A DNA stretch of 64,000 nt from GCA-002712965 sp913048525 (GCA_913048525.1 CAJWWP010000001.1:77445-141444); one strand, 5' to 3'. Numbered from the stretch's first letter, positions 34,993-44,714 are shown. The notes: a model not told the origin generated them from the letters alone. Made by a program: numbers and translations.

Positions 34993-35826
34993 GTGAAGTT
35001 CAATTTAATATACCCAGTTAAAGAGGGATATTTGGATAGAGGACTCATTCGTGATGTTGCGGTTGCGGCTGAGGAAGCGGGATTTTACGGTTTCCTTTCA
35101 TGGGACCATTACATGCTTCCAGATAGTTCTGAAACTCTAGATGCGTGGAGTATTTTGTCATATCTCGCTGGTCAGACGTCCAGGATTAAATTGGGTACAG
35201 TGGTAACCCCTCTTCCTTTCCGTCCGCCTTCTCAACTTGCAAAGATCGTAAGCAGCGTAGACTTGTTATCTGGTGGCCGGACCATACTTGGTGTTGGAGC
35301 AGGCTGGCACAGGCCTGAGTTTGACGGGTTTAGTGAGTGGTTACCCACCGGTAAGCGAGTTGCACAAACATCGGAAGCTTTAGAGCTCATAACCACGCTT
35401 TGGGGAGGGGGGACCAGTGATTTCAATGGGACGTATTTTAGTTCGAAAGGTGCCGAAATTTTGCCTTCTCCCGTACAAAAACCTCATCCCCCAATGTGGT
35501 TTGGCGTAAAAGGACCAAAAATGATGGAATTGGCAGCCCTTTATGGAGATGGGTGGATTCCTACTAACATTACACCGTCAGATTATGCTTGTGGACTGCA
35601 GAAATTACATGAAATCCGAACAGATAATGGAATCAGGGAAGATATAAAAGGGGCCCTTCAGAATTTTGAGGTGTTTACTGACGCCTCTCTATGCTTAGAA
35701 ACTATATGTGAGTACAGAGACGCTGGCTGCGAATACTATGGTCCAATATGGTCCTATCCACCGGATGAAATGATTTCCCGCATACACTGGTTCGCGGAGA
35801 ATGTTATGAGTTCCAACGAATTGTGA
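34993..35826 (+). CDS. LLM-family oxidoreductase, probably F420-type
   Basis: A 277-residue LLM protein starting at GTG 34993 behind GAGGAG. Segments: FLSWDHYMLPDSS, KLGTVVTPLPFRPPSQLAK, GGRTILGVGAGWHRPEF and PPMWFGVKGPKMMEL. The WDH motif and short length suggest the F420-using branch, but FMN use cannot be ruled out. It follows the FAH gene by 73 bases on the same strand. Confidence 0.88.
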   Translation: MKFNLIYPVKEGYLDRGLIRDVAVAAEEAGFYGFLSWDHYMLPDSSETLDAWSILSYLAGQTSRIKLGTVVTPLPFRPPSQLAKIVSSVDLLSGGRTILGVGAGWHRPEFDGFSEWLPTGKRVAQTSEALELITTLWGGGTSDFNGTYFSSKGAEILPSPVQKPHPPMWFGVKGPKMMELAALYGDGWIPTNITPSDYACGLQKLHEIRTDNGIREDIKGALQNFEVFTDASLCLETICEYRDAGCEYYGPIWSYPPDEMISRIHWFAENVMSSNEL

Positions 35827-35895
35827 GTTTTTTCAAATCCTAAGCAGAGAACTCGTACTTTCGATTTCTCCAAATAACCTTTCAGGCCGTAGACT

Positions 35896-36900
35896 CTAAA
35901 GATTGTATTGGGGGTCTAAGTAGTCTTTTTCCTTGGCGTAGACTTGCAGTCTACCTCTAGTGCTTTCAGATACGATTATTCGGTCCTGACTGTCTATTGT
36001 TATAGAGGTAGGTCTTTCAAAAGTTGCCAGAGAAGACTTGTCTTCTACCCTGCGATAAGCTTTTAATGCGTCAGGATTGGACTCTACGACCTCTTTGGCC
36101 CATTGAGAGAATTCGTACGCATCTCCATAGAGACTTGTGAGGATCTCTCCTTCCGGATCAAAAATTTGTACCCGTTTATTTCCCCAGTCCACCACGTAAA
36201 CGTCGCCTTCACTGTCAACTGCTACATCCGATGGATGGTTTAGTCTCATATCTTCTGGGAATGTGACACCATATGAGAGTAAGAACTCTCCTTCAGATGT
36301 GAATTTCTGGACTCTGTCGTTACCCCAGTCAGCCACATAAACGTTAGAGTTTTGGTCCACAGTGATACCCCACGGGTCCGAAAACTGGCCTTCTGAACTC
36401 CCTGCCTCGCCCCACGCAAGGATAAATTCACCTTCCTTGGTAAATTTTTGTATCCTGTTGTTTCCTGAGTCAACTATGAAAAGATTGTCACCTGAATCAA
36501 ACGCGATTCCAGAAGGCATATTTAGATTACCTTCTTTGTTACCCGGGGTTCCCCATTCCCCTATCTTTTTACCTTCCGGATCATATTCGATTACAGTGTT
36601 TGTATGCTCGTCGGTGCAGTAGACATGGCTTCTGCTGTCCACTGCCAGAGAGGAAGGCCACGTAAAATCTCCGTGTCCAAAATCCCCAATAAACTCTTCA
36701 TTAATGGTTACTCTGCCGATTCTTTTGTTCGGCTGTACCACCCCTCCAGCACCGTCGCCACCTCTACTGAGCACATATATAGAGTCATCTTTAAAGCTGA
36801 CTATGCTCATAGGCTGGGTAAATCCGTTACCTGCTGCTGCATTTCTTCCTATTGCATGACTGAAATTCCAAGTTCTGCCTTGGACTGTAGTTGTAAGCAT
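35896..36900 (-). CDS. NHL-repeat beta-propeller protein
   Basis: A 334-residue protein made of about six NHL repeats, each of the form P.GIA.D..GN.Y..D..N.RVQKF...GEF...WG; the clearest lie at roughly 70-250. No signal peptide is seen at the N-terminus, yet family members are often surface or scaffold proteins. The start is ATG behind CGGAGG. It is the third gene of an operon with the DUF1501 and DUF1800 proteins (36 bases from the former). It could act as a binding platform; catalytic residues are not evident. Confidence 0.85.
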   Translation of the reverse strand: MLTTTVQGRTWNFSHAIGRNAAAGNGFTQPMSIVSFKDDSIYVLSRGGDGAGGVVQPNKRIGRVTINEEFIGDFGHGDFTWPSSLAVDSRSHVYCTDEHTNTVIEYDPEGKKIGEWGTPGNKEGNLNMPSGIAFDSGDNLFIVDSGNNRIQKFTKEGEFILAWGEAGSSEGQFSDPWGITVDQNSNVYVADWGNDRVQKFTSEGEFLLSYGVTFPEDMRLNHPSDVAVDSEGDVYVVDWGNKRVQIFDPEGEILTSLYGDAYEFSQWAKEVVESNPDALKAYRRVEDKSSLATFERPTSITIDSQDRIIVSESTRGRLQVYAKEKDYLDPQYNL

Positions 36901-36936
36901 CTTTGCCTCCGAGCAAATTCTTTATGATGCGTTTAT

Positions 36937-38076
36937 CTAATTAGAGGATTGAATGAACTTCTCGCTGGAAAATGCTCCATTAACTATGGGAGCGGCCTCA
37001 ACCTCCAGCCAGTCCTCCAGCAAAGTAGTATAAACACCCCTGAAATCTTGATTGGGAACTAAGTCTCCTTGTTCGAGAGCATCAGCTCTTGTTTCAGGGT
37101 ACCGACTGTACATTCCTCCGTTCACTCTGGGCCCGATTACAAACGAAACTCCGGCTGCACCATGGTCCGTCCCTGACCCATTGTCCCTAACTCTTCGACC
37201 AAACTCAGAAAACAGGAACATCACGACATTTTCGTCATGCCCTGTTTCTTCCAGGTCATCCCAAAAATCTTGTATAGCTGTAGAAACTTCTTGCCATAAC
37301 TGAGCATGGGTAGGGGCTTGGGCTGCATGGGTGTCAAAGCTTCCATGTTGGGTATAGAAGACTCTTGTACCCAAATTCGCCTTATGAATAGTTGCTACAT
37401 CTCTCAAATTCTTCGCTATGGAATTATCAGCATATTCGATGTTGGATTCATATTTGTCTGGAGCGACTTTCAGAATATCGGCCCCATGTAATGCATCAAT
37501 GCCAGTTTGGCCTAGATAATCCAGAACAGGCCCAGAGCCTAGAGCTGCACCGTACATGTTAGAAAACCGGGTCAGCATTTTTTCTCTCACTAAATCTTGC
37601 TCAACACTCGTTAAAAGTCCATAGGTTGATAAATCTGCTACAGATGCAACCGAAACTCCAGGAGTTACTAATGCCCTAGGCAGGCCCTGTCCAATATTGA
37701 CTGCCGTAACTGGGTTTTCACTCTCCGGATCTAATTCACGAATAGCTCTACCTAGCCATCCCTCTGTGCCGACTTTATCTGGTTCAGCCGTGTGCCAAAT
37801 ATCCATAGACCGGAAGTGGGACCTTGGAGAATTTGCGTATCCGATTCCGTGGATAATGGCCATATTTCCTTTTTTATATATGTCCCTCATGGGTGACATC
37901 GATGGGTGCAGGGCATATTCCGCATCTATGGTGAGCATCTCAGCCTCTGGGATGCTCAAGGATCTTCTGTTGTCGTAGTAGTTACTATCGTTGTAGGGGA
38001 TAACCGTGTTGAAATAGTCGTTTCCCCCGGACAACTGCAGAACAACTATTATGGGTTCTTTGTCTTTCGTGACCAT
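36937..38076 (-). CDS. DUF1501 protein (sulfatase/phosphatase-like fold)
   Basis: A 379-residue DUF1501 protein: VVLQLSGGNDYFNTVIP at the N-terminus and FSEFGRRVRDNGSGTDHGAAG near the C-terminus are family hallmarks. The usual twin-arginine signal is absent here; the protein begins almost directly with the first core strand, so it is likely cytoplasmic or exported another way. It is always found near DUF1800, as here. The reaction is unknown; the fold is alkaline-phosphatase-like. GAGGAGG precedes the ATG. Confidence 0.88.
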   Translation of the reverse strand: MVTKDKEPIIVVLQLSGGNDYFNTVIPYNDSNYYDNRRSLSIPEAEMLTIDAEYALHPSMSPMRDIYKKGNMAIIHGIGYANSPRSHFRSMDIWHTAEPDKVGTEGWLGRAIRELDPESENPVTAVNIGQGLPRALVTPGVSVASVADLSTYGLLTSVEQDLVREKMLTRFSNMYGAALGSGPVLDYLGQTGIDALHGADILKVAPDKYESNIEYADNSIAKNLRDVATIHKANLGTRVFYTQHGSFDTHAAQAPTHAQLWQEVSTAIQDFWDDLEETGHDENVVMFLFSEFGRRVRDNGSGTDHGAAGVSFVIGPRVNGGMYSRYPETRADALEQGDLVPNQDFRGVYTTLLEDWLEVEAAPIVNGAFSSEKFIQSSN

Positions 38077-38121
38077 GTTTGCCTCCTCTACTTACAGCTC
38101 AGACTCTTCCAAATCCAATGT

Positions 38122-39528
38122 TTATCCGAACTGGTACTCCCTAGTTGACGCGATTAGAGCCAGCATTTCACTAGCTCTTACTGCAGATTCTTCGTAGGAT
38201 TTTTCATCCCAGGTTATATCGCCCTGTTCATTTGCATGTGAGACGAGTTCTTCTCGCGTTTTCCCCTTTACTGGTAACGGCCCCATTTGCTCCAAGCACT
38301 TTTCCACCAGTTCTTCCGGTGACATGGTGCCGTCACAGTCTGCAATTTTAGAAATGATCTTTTTTACACCTGGAAGAGAGGTGTCACTGAGACGATCAGA
38401 TACGAAATTAACCCTTTTTACAAGAGCCCCGCTGTTAATCCACTCCCGACCTGTATGCCAGCCCTCCACGCTCGGGGGATCCAATATATCTTGTCCCATG
38501 TATCCTGGTTCCTTGGCGGTGGATTCTAATCGAGGGTCGGGTCCTAGAACGTCTTCAACAAGCCTCAGTGTTCCAACAACCACTTCCACCGGGCTCTTAA
38601 CTCTCTTATAGGCCGATTCCTTGAAGAAACTGGAGTTAAGCAATACTCTCAATACTGGCTTTACTTCATAGTTCGAATCAACAAGCACCTTTGCTAGCTG
38701 ATCCACTGCCTCAGGATTTTTTGGAGCCTCTATGTTCCATGCGGGAACCTGAGGTTCATCTTCGACAAAAAAATTGTAGAGATGTCGAGCTATGAATTTT
38801 GAACATGCGTCCTGTTGCAGGATGATGTCAATGATATCTTCGCCATCGAAGTTCCCTGTATGACCTAAGAATGTCTTCTCTGTGTAGTCGTGGTCCTCTG
38901 CCCTAAACTCAAATTTCCAGGGGTGTCTTCCATATGGGTATCTAGGCATCTTTGCGCCAATCGTCCACCCGGTGAATGCTCTAGAGCACTCAAAGACATC
39001 AGTTTCAGTGTAATTACCCACTCCCAGGGAAAATAGTTCAAGTAATTCACGTCCCCAGTTCTCGTTAGGAGCGTTTTTATGATTTTCGTTATTGTCCAGC
39101 CAGAATATCATTGCAGGGTCCCTGGCTAAGTTAACTAGCAAGTTTCGATAATTTCCCATGCCCTCTTCACGGAACATGGCAATCTGGTCAAGGAGATGGT
39201 TGCAGTTATCTACTTTTGCGTTCCCTGTAGCAAACACATGATGCCAGAAAAGTGCCATTTTCTCCTGAAGTGGTCGATGGGTGTTCAACATGAAATATAG
39301 CCAGTTAGCCTGGCCAGGTCCTGATGCTCCACCGGGAACCTCAGTAATAGGGTGGCGTCTCAGTAACGAATATTCATCAACCGCTGCCTCGGAGTCTACA
39401 TTTAGTAGTTTTTCCACAGTGGCTTCGTAACCAATTTCGCAAAATATATCAAGATCGTCACTGCTTGCCCCGAACCCTGCACGCCTCAAAAGGTGGGCTA
39501 ACAATTCTCTCTCCGCCGTTACAGTCAT
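38122..39528 (-). CDS. DUF1800 protein
   Basis: A 468-residue DUF1800 protein, first gene of the operon with DUF1501 and the NHL propeller. Marks: LLRRAGFGASSDDLD at the N-terminus, MALFWHHVFATG, NENWGRELLELFSLGVG and DPPSVEGWHTGREWI. Function is not established; the pair is widespread in Planctomycetota, Bacteroidota and Chloroflexota. No export signal is visible here. AGGAGG is six bases before the ATG, and a strong sigma70-like promoter lies at 39604-39631. Confidence 0.88.
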   Translation of the reverse strand: MTVTAERELLAHLLRRAGFGASSDDLDIFCEIGYEATVEKLLNVDSEAAVDEYSLLRRHPITEVPGGASGPGQANWLYFMLNTHRPLQEKMALFWHHVFATGNAKVDNCNHLLDQIAMFREEGMGNYRNLLVNLARDPAMIFWLDNNENHKNAPNENWGRELLELFSLGVGNYTETDVFECSRAFTGWTIGAKMPRYPYGRHPWKFEFRAEDHDYTEKTFLGHTGNFDGEDIIDIILQQDACSKFIARHLYNFFVEDEPQVPAWNIEAPKNPEAVDQLAKVLVDSNYEVKPVLRVLLNSSFFKESAYKRVKSPVEVVVGTLRLVEDVLGPDPRLESTAKEPGYMGQDILDPPSVEGWHTGREWINSGALVKRVNFVSDRLSDTSLPGVKKIISKIADCDGTMSPEELVEKCLEQMGPLPVKGKTREELVSHANEQGDITWDEKSYEESAVRASEMLALIASTREYQFG

Positions 39529-39603
39529 ACCAACCTCCTATCACGAATACAGGTGAATTATCCCTTTGTCAGATACAAGCTATTATATCTCTGCATTTAC
39601 ACC

Positions 39604-39631
39604 ATTATGGCATCGGGATTTCTCATGTCAA
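39604..39631 (-). promoter_or_regulatory. Sigma70-type promoter for DUF1800/DUF1501/NHL operon
   Basis: On the minus strand TTGACA (39626-39631), a 16-base spacer and CATAAT (39604-39609). The -35 is perfect and the -10 matches five of six. It predicts a leader of about 70 bases before the ATG at 39528. A second TATAAT-like run lies nearer the gene without a good -35. Confidence 0.6.
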
Positions 39632-39793
39632 TAACCATGCAGATTCAAGGTTATAGAGGGCATTAATTTATGCATGTATGGATCGGTCCCACACCTAACA
39701 AATAATTCCTTTTGGCTCCATTCTGCCATTCTGCCTTGACCCATGCCATATCATTGTGGTGATTCTAGGATTTAATGCTTTTGGAGGTGAAGT

Positions 39794-40267
39794 ATGCCAG
39801 CAGTAGCAGGATTAGGTCATGTGGGAATATATACGCATGATTTATTTAAGATGAGAGACTTTTACTCTCGAGTTATGGGGCTTGAAATTACGGATGAAGA
39901 AACAGAGAACAGAGGAATCGTGTTCATGTCGTCTAATCCCGATGAAGAACATCACGAGTTTGTTCTGATGAAAGGAAGGGATGTGCCTGAAGGATCTAAG
40001 ATGGTTCAACAGATCTCTTTCTACGTTAATACGCTTTCGGAGCTAAAACAATTTCACTCAGTGTTCAAAAAAGAAGAGGTGCGTATTGAACGTACTGTCA
40101 GCCATGGTAATGCGTTTGGTATGTACGCCCTTGACCCTGAAGGAAATACCATAGAGGTTTATTATCGGACAGGATTCCCCGTTCCCCAACCTTGTGCAGA
40201 CCCAGTAAATCTTGAAGATGCTGAGGAGTTATTGCTAGATCAAGCTAGATCCCGCATCCCTGCCTAG
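39794..40267 (+). CDS. VOC extradiol-dioxygenase-like protein
   Basis: A 157-residue VOC protein behind TTGGAGGTGA. The N-terminal GLGHVGIYTHD with His9, the EEHHEFVLM strand (His53/His54/Glu55) and NTIEVYYRTG with Glu121 are typical of metal-binding VOC members related to catechol 2,3-dioxygenase. At the start of the second module the usual His position reads QQISFYV, so the ligand set may be incomplete. The gene ends 12 bases before a flavin hydroxylase, a pairing expected for ring hydroxylation followed by ring opening. Confidence 0.8.
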   Translation: MPAVAGLGHVGIYTHDLFKMRDFYSRVMGLEITDEETENRGIVFMSSNPDEEHHEFVLMKGRDVPEGSKMVQQISFYVNTLSELKQFHSVFKKEEVRIERTVSHGNAFGMYALDPEGNTIEVYYRTGFPVPQPCADPVNLEDAEELLLDQARSRIPA

Positions 40268-40279
40268 GCAAGAGATTAT

Positions 40280-41440
40280 ATGGTGCTGAATAGATGGCCC
40301 GAGGATCGACTCGAAAAGCGGGAAGCTTTGTTGGGTGCTGTCTCATCGGTTTCAGATACAGTGGCTGGGAATGTCTCATTTGGCGAAGAACATTGCTACT
40401 TACATCCAGATAGCTGGGGTGCTATTCATAATAGTGGGCTTCTCTCTTTGAAGCTGCCTTCAGAGCTTGGTGGCGCCGAGGCTGATCCTGTCACCCAACT
40501 TGAAGTATTGGCGGCTTTGGCCTCAATTGATACCTCGGCTGCCTGGTGCACTATGGTAAGTGCGACAAATGTTGGATCGGCGGGAGCTTTTCTTCCCAAC
40601 AATGGGATAGACATAGTTTTTGGCAGAGAATCTTCTAAATCTCACCCACCGATCGTTGGAGTTGGCATGCCGTTTGGAGAGGCAAGGGCTTCAGAAGACG
40701 GATTTGTGGTGTCTGGTAGGTGGCCTTACGGCAGTGGCATAAAAGGCTCAGAATGGGTCACGGCAGGGGCTAAAATCTTATGCGGTGTCAAGCAAAATAG
40801 ATCATCGGAAATAAGAGCATTGTTCAGAACGTCGGAAGTTCAGATAATTGATAACTGGAATGTGGCGGGTTTAAGAGGAAGTGGGAGTAATGATTACGCG
40901 GTTTCCAAAGCACATGTTCCGCTTGAGCTCACTTGGTCAGGAGATGACCTTCCCTTGCGGGGTGGAGCTCTATACAGAATAAAGAGACCTGCTTTTGTGG
41001 TGTTTGGTCATGCTGGGATTGCGATCGGGACTGCAAAAAGGGCATTGCAAGAGATTAGATCTCTGTCTTTGTCTAAGGCAAGAGGTATTCCTGGACAGAG
41101 TTTAATTGGGAATAGTCCTCATTTCCAAATGATGCTCGGTAATGTTGACTTGAAGATGAGATCAATCGAAGCACTTTCCAAAAATGTGTTTGAGCAGGCA
41201 TGGAATGTGGCTAAGTCAGGGGAGGTTCTTTCCGAGACAGAACAGTCGAGGGTTAGAGCGGTAGGGTCATGGGTGACCAGGGAATCTGTTGAAATAGTAG
41301 ATTCGTGCTTTCATGCCGCAGGTGGTTCTGCATTGAACATGGACAGTTCGTTGCAGCAGTGTTTCAGAGATATGCATGCTGCGGCTCAGCATTTTATGGT
41401 AAGCCCTAACCACGTTAGTACTTATGGAGCGATATCTTAG
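40280..41440 (+). CDS. Acyl-CoA-dehydrogenase-fold flavin hydroxylase (HsaA-like oxygenase component)
   Basis: A 386-residue protein with the acyl-CoA dehydrogenase fold but the sequence style of two-component hydroxylases: LPSELGGAEADPV, GRWPYGSGIKGSEW and NWNVAGLRGSGSNDY, ending in FHAAGGSALNM and FRDMHAAAQHFM. This is the PF08028-like branch (p-hydroxyphenylacetate hydroxylase C2, HsaA), which uses reduced FMN and oxygen to hydroxylate phenols. A flavin reductase gene is not adjacent. It is tightly linked to the VOC gene before it. Confidence 0.83.
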   Translation: MVLNRWPEDRLEKREALLGAVSSVSDTVAGNVSFGEEHCYLHPDSWGAIHNSGLLSLKLPSELGGAEADPVTQLEVLAALASIDTSAAWCTMVSATNVGSAGAFLPNNGIDIVFGRESSKSHPPIVGVGMPFGEARASEDGFVVSGRWPYGSGIKGSEWVTAGAKILCGVKQNRSSEIRALFRTSEVQIIDNWNVAGLRGSGSNDYAVSKAHVPLELTWSGDDLPLRGGALYRIKRPAFVVFGHAGIAIGTAKRALQEIRSLSLSKARGIPGQSLIGNSPHFQMMLGNVDLKMRSIEALSKNVFEQAWNVAKSGEVLSETEQSRVRAVGSWVTRESVEIVDSCFHAAGGSALNMDSSLQQCFRDMHAAAQHFMVSPNHVSTYGAIS

Positions 41441-41490
41441 GTTTGTTGGAAAAACTCTAATACTTTGGAATATGCAAATGGAGAGTAAAG

Positions 41491-42924
41491 ATGGCAGAGA
41501 TAGATGAGAACTTGGCTTTTGAACCGGCAACAAGAATTGGCGAGCTTATAAAATCAAAGGAGTTATCTCCAGTCGAGATAACAAAATTATATCTCGAGCG
41601 TATTGAAAAGCTCGATTCAAATCTGAATTCATATCTGACAGTAACAGCTGATATCGCGCTGCGTGCGGCTCAAAATGCTGAAGATAAATTGGTAAATGGA
41701 GATGAGTTGGGAGCACTTCATGGTATTCCTATTTCTATTAAAGATCTTCAGATGACCAAAGGAGTACGCACGACGGGAGGATCTTTAGCCTATAAGGACC
41801 GTGTTCCTGAAGCAGATTGTGCAGTTGTGGAGCGTGTTCTTGAAGCCGGGGCAATTATGCTAGGTAAGACCAATTCTCCAGAATTTGGCCTGCTAGGTGC
41901 TAATGAGAATCGACTGGGAGATCCCTGTCGTAACCCATGGAATGTGGATAGAACCTCGGGAGGGTCCAGCGGTGGTGCTGGGGCCTCTATTGTTGCAGGG
42001 CTTACATCCCTCGCAACGGGAGGGGATGGCGGGGGTTCGATTAGAATACCAGCCAGTTTTAATGGTACCTATGGCATAAAGCCCACGCAAGGAAGAGTCT
42101 CAAGTTTCTCTGGCGTGCCTGGTTCTCCGTTGGCGAACTATACGAGCCAACAAGGGCCACTAACCAGAACGGTTCAAGATGCAGCCCTATTGCTACAGGT
42201 GATGGCCGGATATGATTCGAGAGATCCTGGTTCCCTTAGGTCCTCTGTACCTAATTTTTTAGAGTCGGTCACTAGAGGAGTATCTGGTTTGAAAATTGGG
42301 TGGAGTCCAGATTATGGGTATGCTGCGGTTGACAGTGAAGTCTTAACTATCAGTGAGAGCGCAGCTAACGTGTTCACCGAACTTGGATGCACAGTAATTG
42401 AATCTGACATAAAGTTGGAAGGAGCCTTTGATACATGGTTTACGCTTTTTGCTGCGGGTGCTTACGCCACCCAGGGACATTTACTAGATGATGAAGAAGA
42501 TCCTCTAACCTGGTATGCCAAATATACGATTGAACACGGCTCAAAAACAACTGGGTCTGATTACGTTAGGGCAGTAGGGGAGAGAGACAGGATGATTCAG
42601 TTATTTGCGGATGAATTTGATAAATTTGACGTAATCCTATCTCCCACAATGGCAGTTACCGCATTTCCGACAGACGCTTATCCGGAAACTATTGGTGGCC
42701 AAAAGCCATATCCGAGTCCAGAATGGGGGTTCTTACCGTTCACACATCCTATAAACACCATTGGTTATACTGCTGCAAGCGTCCCATGTGGTTTCGATTC
42801 AGATGGAATGCCGGTAGGTCTTCATATTGTAGGAAAGCCTGGAGATGAGGAGACAGTTCTTGCTGTAAGCGCTGCGTTCGAGGAGGCAAGACCATGGATC
42901 CAGCACCGACCTCCAATTAGCTAA
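41491..42924 (+). CDS. Amidase signature hydrolase
   Basis: A 477-residue amidase with triad Lys84 (SIKDLQ), cis-Ser159 (GGSSGG) and Ser183 (GDGGGSIR). It differs clearly from the amidase at 31557, so the two probably have separate substrates. It follows the hydroxylase by 50 bases on the same strand, suggesting that an aromatic or alicyclic amide feeds that pathway (inference). It converges on the amidohydrolase gene ending at 42978. Confidence 0.9.
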   Translation: MAEIDENLAFEPATRIGELIKSKELSPVEITKLYLERIEKLDSNLNSYLTVTADIALRAAQNAEDKLVNGDELGALHGIPISIKDLQMTKGVRTTGGSLAYKDRVPEADCAVVERVLEAGAIMLGKTNSPEFGLLGANENRLGDPCRNPWNVDRTSGGSSGGAGASIVAGLTSLATGGDGGGSIRIPASFNGTYGIKPTQGRVSSFSGVPGSPLANYTSQQGPLTRTVQDAALLLQVMAGYDSRDPGSLRSSVPNFLESVTRGVSGLKIGWSPDYGYAAVDSEVLTISESAANVFTELGCTVIESDIKLEGAFDTWFTLFAAGAYATQGHLLDDEEDPLTWYAKYTIEHGSKTTGSDYVRAVGERDRMIQLFADEFDKFDVILSPTMAVTAFPTDAYPETIGGQKPYPSPEWGFLPFTHPINTIGYTAASVPCGFDSDGMPVGLHIVGKPGDEETVLAVSAAFEEARPWIQHRPPIS

Positions 42925-42977
42925 CAATACACTTTGCCGAAAGGTTTGAACCCAAGAGGCCATTTGTCACAATTCAA

Positions 42978-44546
42978 TCAATCTCTTCCTCGTCGTAAGG
43001 CTCTGCCTGGAGTAATGCCAGTGTTATTACCCTCATCGATTACCAGTTTTCCATTTACTATCACATAGTCGATGCCGATCGGGTATTGTTTTGGATGTTC
43101 CTTGGTCGCGGGCGCTTTTACGGTGTCTGGGTTGAATAGAACTATATCGGCCTTGTAACCGTCCCTGATCAACCCCCTATCTTTTAACCCTAGGCGTTGA
43201 GCTGGGAATGACGTCATTTTTCTTATGGCTTCAGGAAGTCTTAGCTGTTTTTCAGCTCTAACAAATTCAGCAAGTACGACTGGAAAGCATCCATAAGTTC
43301 TGGGATTTGGATATTCCCCAAATAAAATCGCGTCGCTTGCTACCATCCCCGCGGGGTGAGAAACGAATGCTGGTAGGGTTTGGGGATTAGTGCCGAGTCC
43401 CACAGTGGATATACCTAGATTTTCTTCCAACAGCAGATCAAAAAGGGCGTCAGCAGGGTCCTGGTCCCTGAGATTTGCTATCTCAGTGATTAACAGGCCG
43501 TCATAAATTTTATTTTTCTCTTTTGTAAAATTTGTTAGCCAATTATTTTCCAGTCTGTCTACAGTTATCTCTTTTTTCATTCTTGATCTGTCATCAGGAT
43601 CTTTAAGGGCAGCTATTAATCGCTCTGGGCCTCCGTCTTTAGCCCAATGGGGTAAGCCAATTGTTATTGTTGTGCCAGAATACGGGTAGGTATAACAATC
43701 AAAAGTGACATCTAATCCTTCAGTCCGAGCGTTATCCACCAAGCCCAAATAATCTAGATGACTTCCATCCCCTTGGTAGCCTTGTCTGAAATGGGTTAGA
43801 TGAATAGGAATCTCAGATTTGCGACCTATTTCTATAGACTCTTCCCATGGAGCGAGTACTCCTTTCTCTTTCAAACTGGCTCGAGTGTGGGTATGGTAAA
43901 AGCCTCCCAACTTGGCGCTTTCTTCGGAAATCTCTATTAGTTCGTCAGTTGAGGCGTAGGCCCCGGGCGGATAGTCGAGTCCGGTGGATATCCCATAAGC
44001 TCCTTCTTCCATACCTTCTCTCACGACTGACCTCATGTCCGCTATTTCAGCTTCAGTCGCGGGTCTTTGTTCCCATCCCACGCTCCAGATGCGGACAGGA
44101 GAGTTACCGAGTATATATGCTACGTTTATTGCGACGGTGTTTTCGTACTTAGATAATAGATCACTCACAGTCAGCCAGTCAGGTGGCATTGGAGGGTATC
44201 CGTTTAGACCTGAATCCAGCCAGATATATCGCTCAAGTTCATCCCGTGTCTTGAAAGGGGCGTGGGATATTCCATCTATTCCTACCAGTTCGGTAGTAAC
44301 ACCCTGGCGTACTTTAGGGTCATGGTGTGGAGCCCCAAGAATTGTTAAGCCAGCGTGTGAATGAAGATCAACGAATCCAGGCGATACCACATAGTTTTCT
44401 GCATCTATATACCGGTAGGCTTGTATGTCAGATATGTCACCTCTGTATAGCGAGATGGTGTCATCTTTGATTCCAACAGCACCTTTGAATCCAGGATTTC
44501 CAGTTCCATCCAATATAGTTCCGTTATGTATCAATATATCCAGCAT
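42978..44546 (-). CDS. D-aminoacylase / N-acyl-D-amino-acid deacylase-like amidohydrolase
   Basis: A 522-residue amidohydrolase of the D-aminoacylase group: FVDLHSHAG with the metal pair His62/His64, GVTTELVGIDG, ISTGLDYPPGAYAS and the terminal DIVLFNPDTV. In the best studied D-aminoacylases a Cys in GNCG is a zinc ligand; here the loop is GIDG, with Asp in its place. Length and architecture are normal. Likely substrates are N-acyl-D-amino acids or related ureido compounds. GGAGG precedes the ATG. Confidence 0.85.
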   Translation of the reverse strand: MLDILIHNGTILDGTGNPGFKGAVGIKDDTISLYRGDISDIQAYRYIDAENYVVSPGFVDLHSHAGLTILGAPHHDPKVRQGVTTELVGIDGISHAPFKTRDELERYIWLDSGLNGYPPMPPDWLTVSDLLSKYENTVAINVAYILGNSPVRIWSVGWEQRPATEAEIADMRSVVREGMEEGAYGISTGLDYPPGAYASTDELIEISEESAKLGGFYHTHTRASLKEKGVLAPWEESIEIGRKSEIPIHLTHFRQGYQGDGSHLDYLGLVDNARTEGLDVTFDCYTYPYSGTTITIGLPHWAKDGGPERLIAALKDPDDRSRMKKEITVDRLENNWLTNFTKEKNKIYDGLLITEIANLRDQDPADALFDLLLEENLGISTVGLGTNPQTLPAFVSHPAGMVASDAILFGEYPNPRTYGCFPVVLAEFVRAEKQLRLPEAIRKMTSFPAQRLGLKDRGLIRDGYKADIVLFNPDTVKAPATKEHPKQYPIGIDYVIVNGKLVIDEGNNTGITPGRALRRGRD

Positions 44547-44686
44547 ATATACCTCCGCAAGGACTCGTTACGGTGACTTTACTTCATTTTCCACTTCGTC
44601 AGCCAATTGTTAGCAATAAATATTCGATATAAGTATTCGTCAGATAAGGCAATATAAAATTGTCTGATCACCAATCCAACACAAAC

Positions 44687-44714
44687 TTGACTAGTTTACC
44701 TAGTTTAATATGAT
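44687..44714 (+). promoter_or_regulatory. Sigma70-type promoter for LLM gene
   Basis: TTGACT (44687-44692), a 16-base spacer and TATGAT (44709-44714); each hexamer matches five of six consensus bases. The predicted leader is about 35 bases to the ATG at 44755. A TCAGA...TCTGA inverted repeat lies just upstream (about 44640-44666). Confidence 0.55.
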
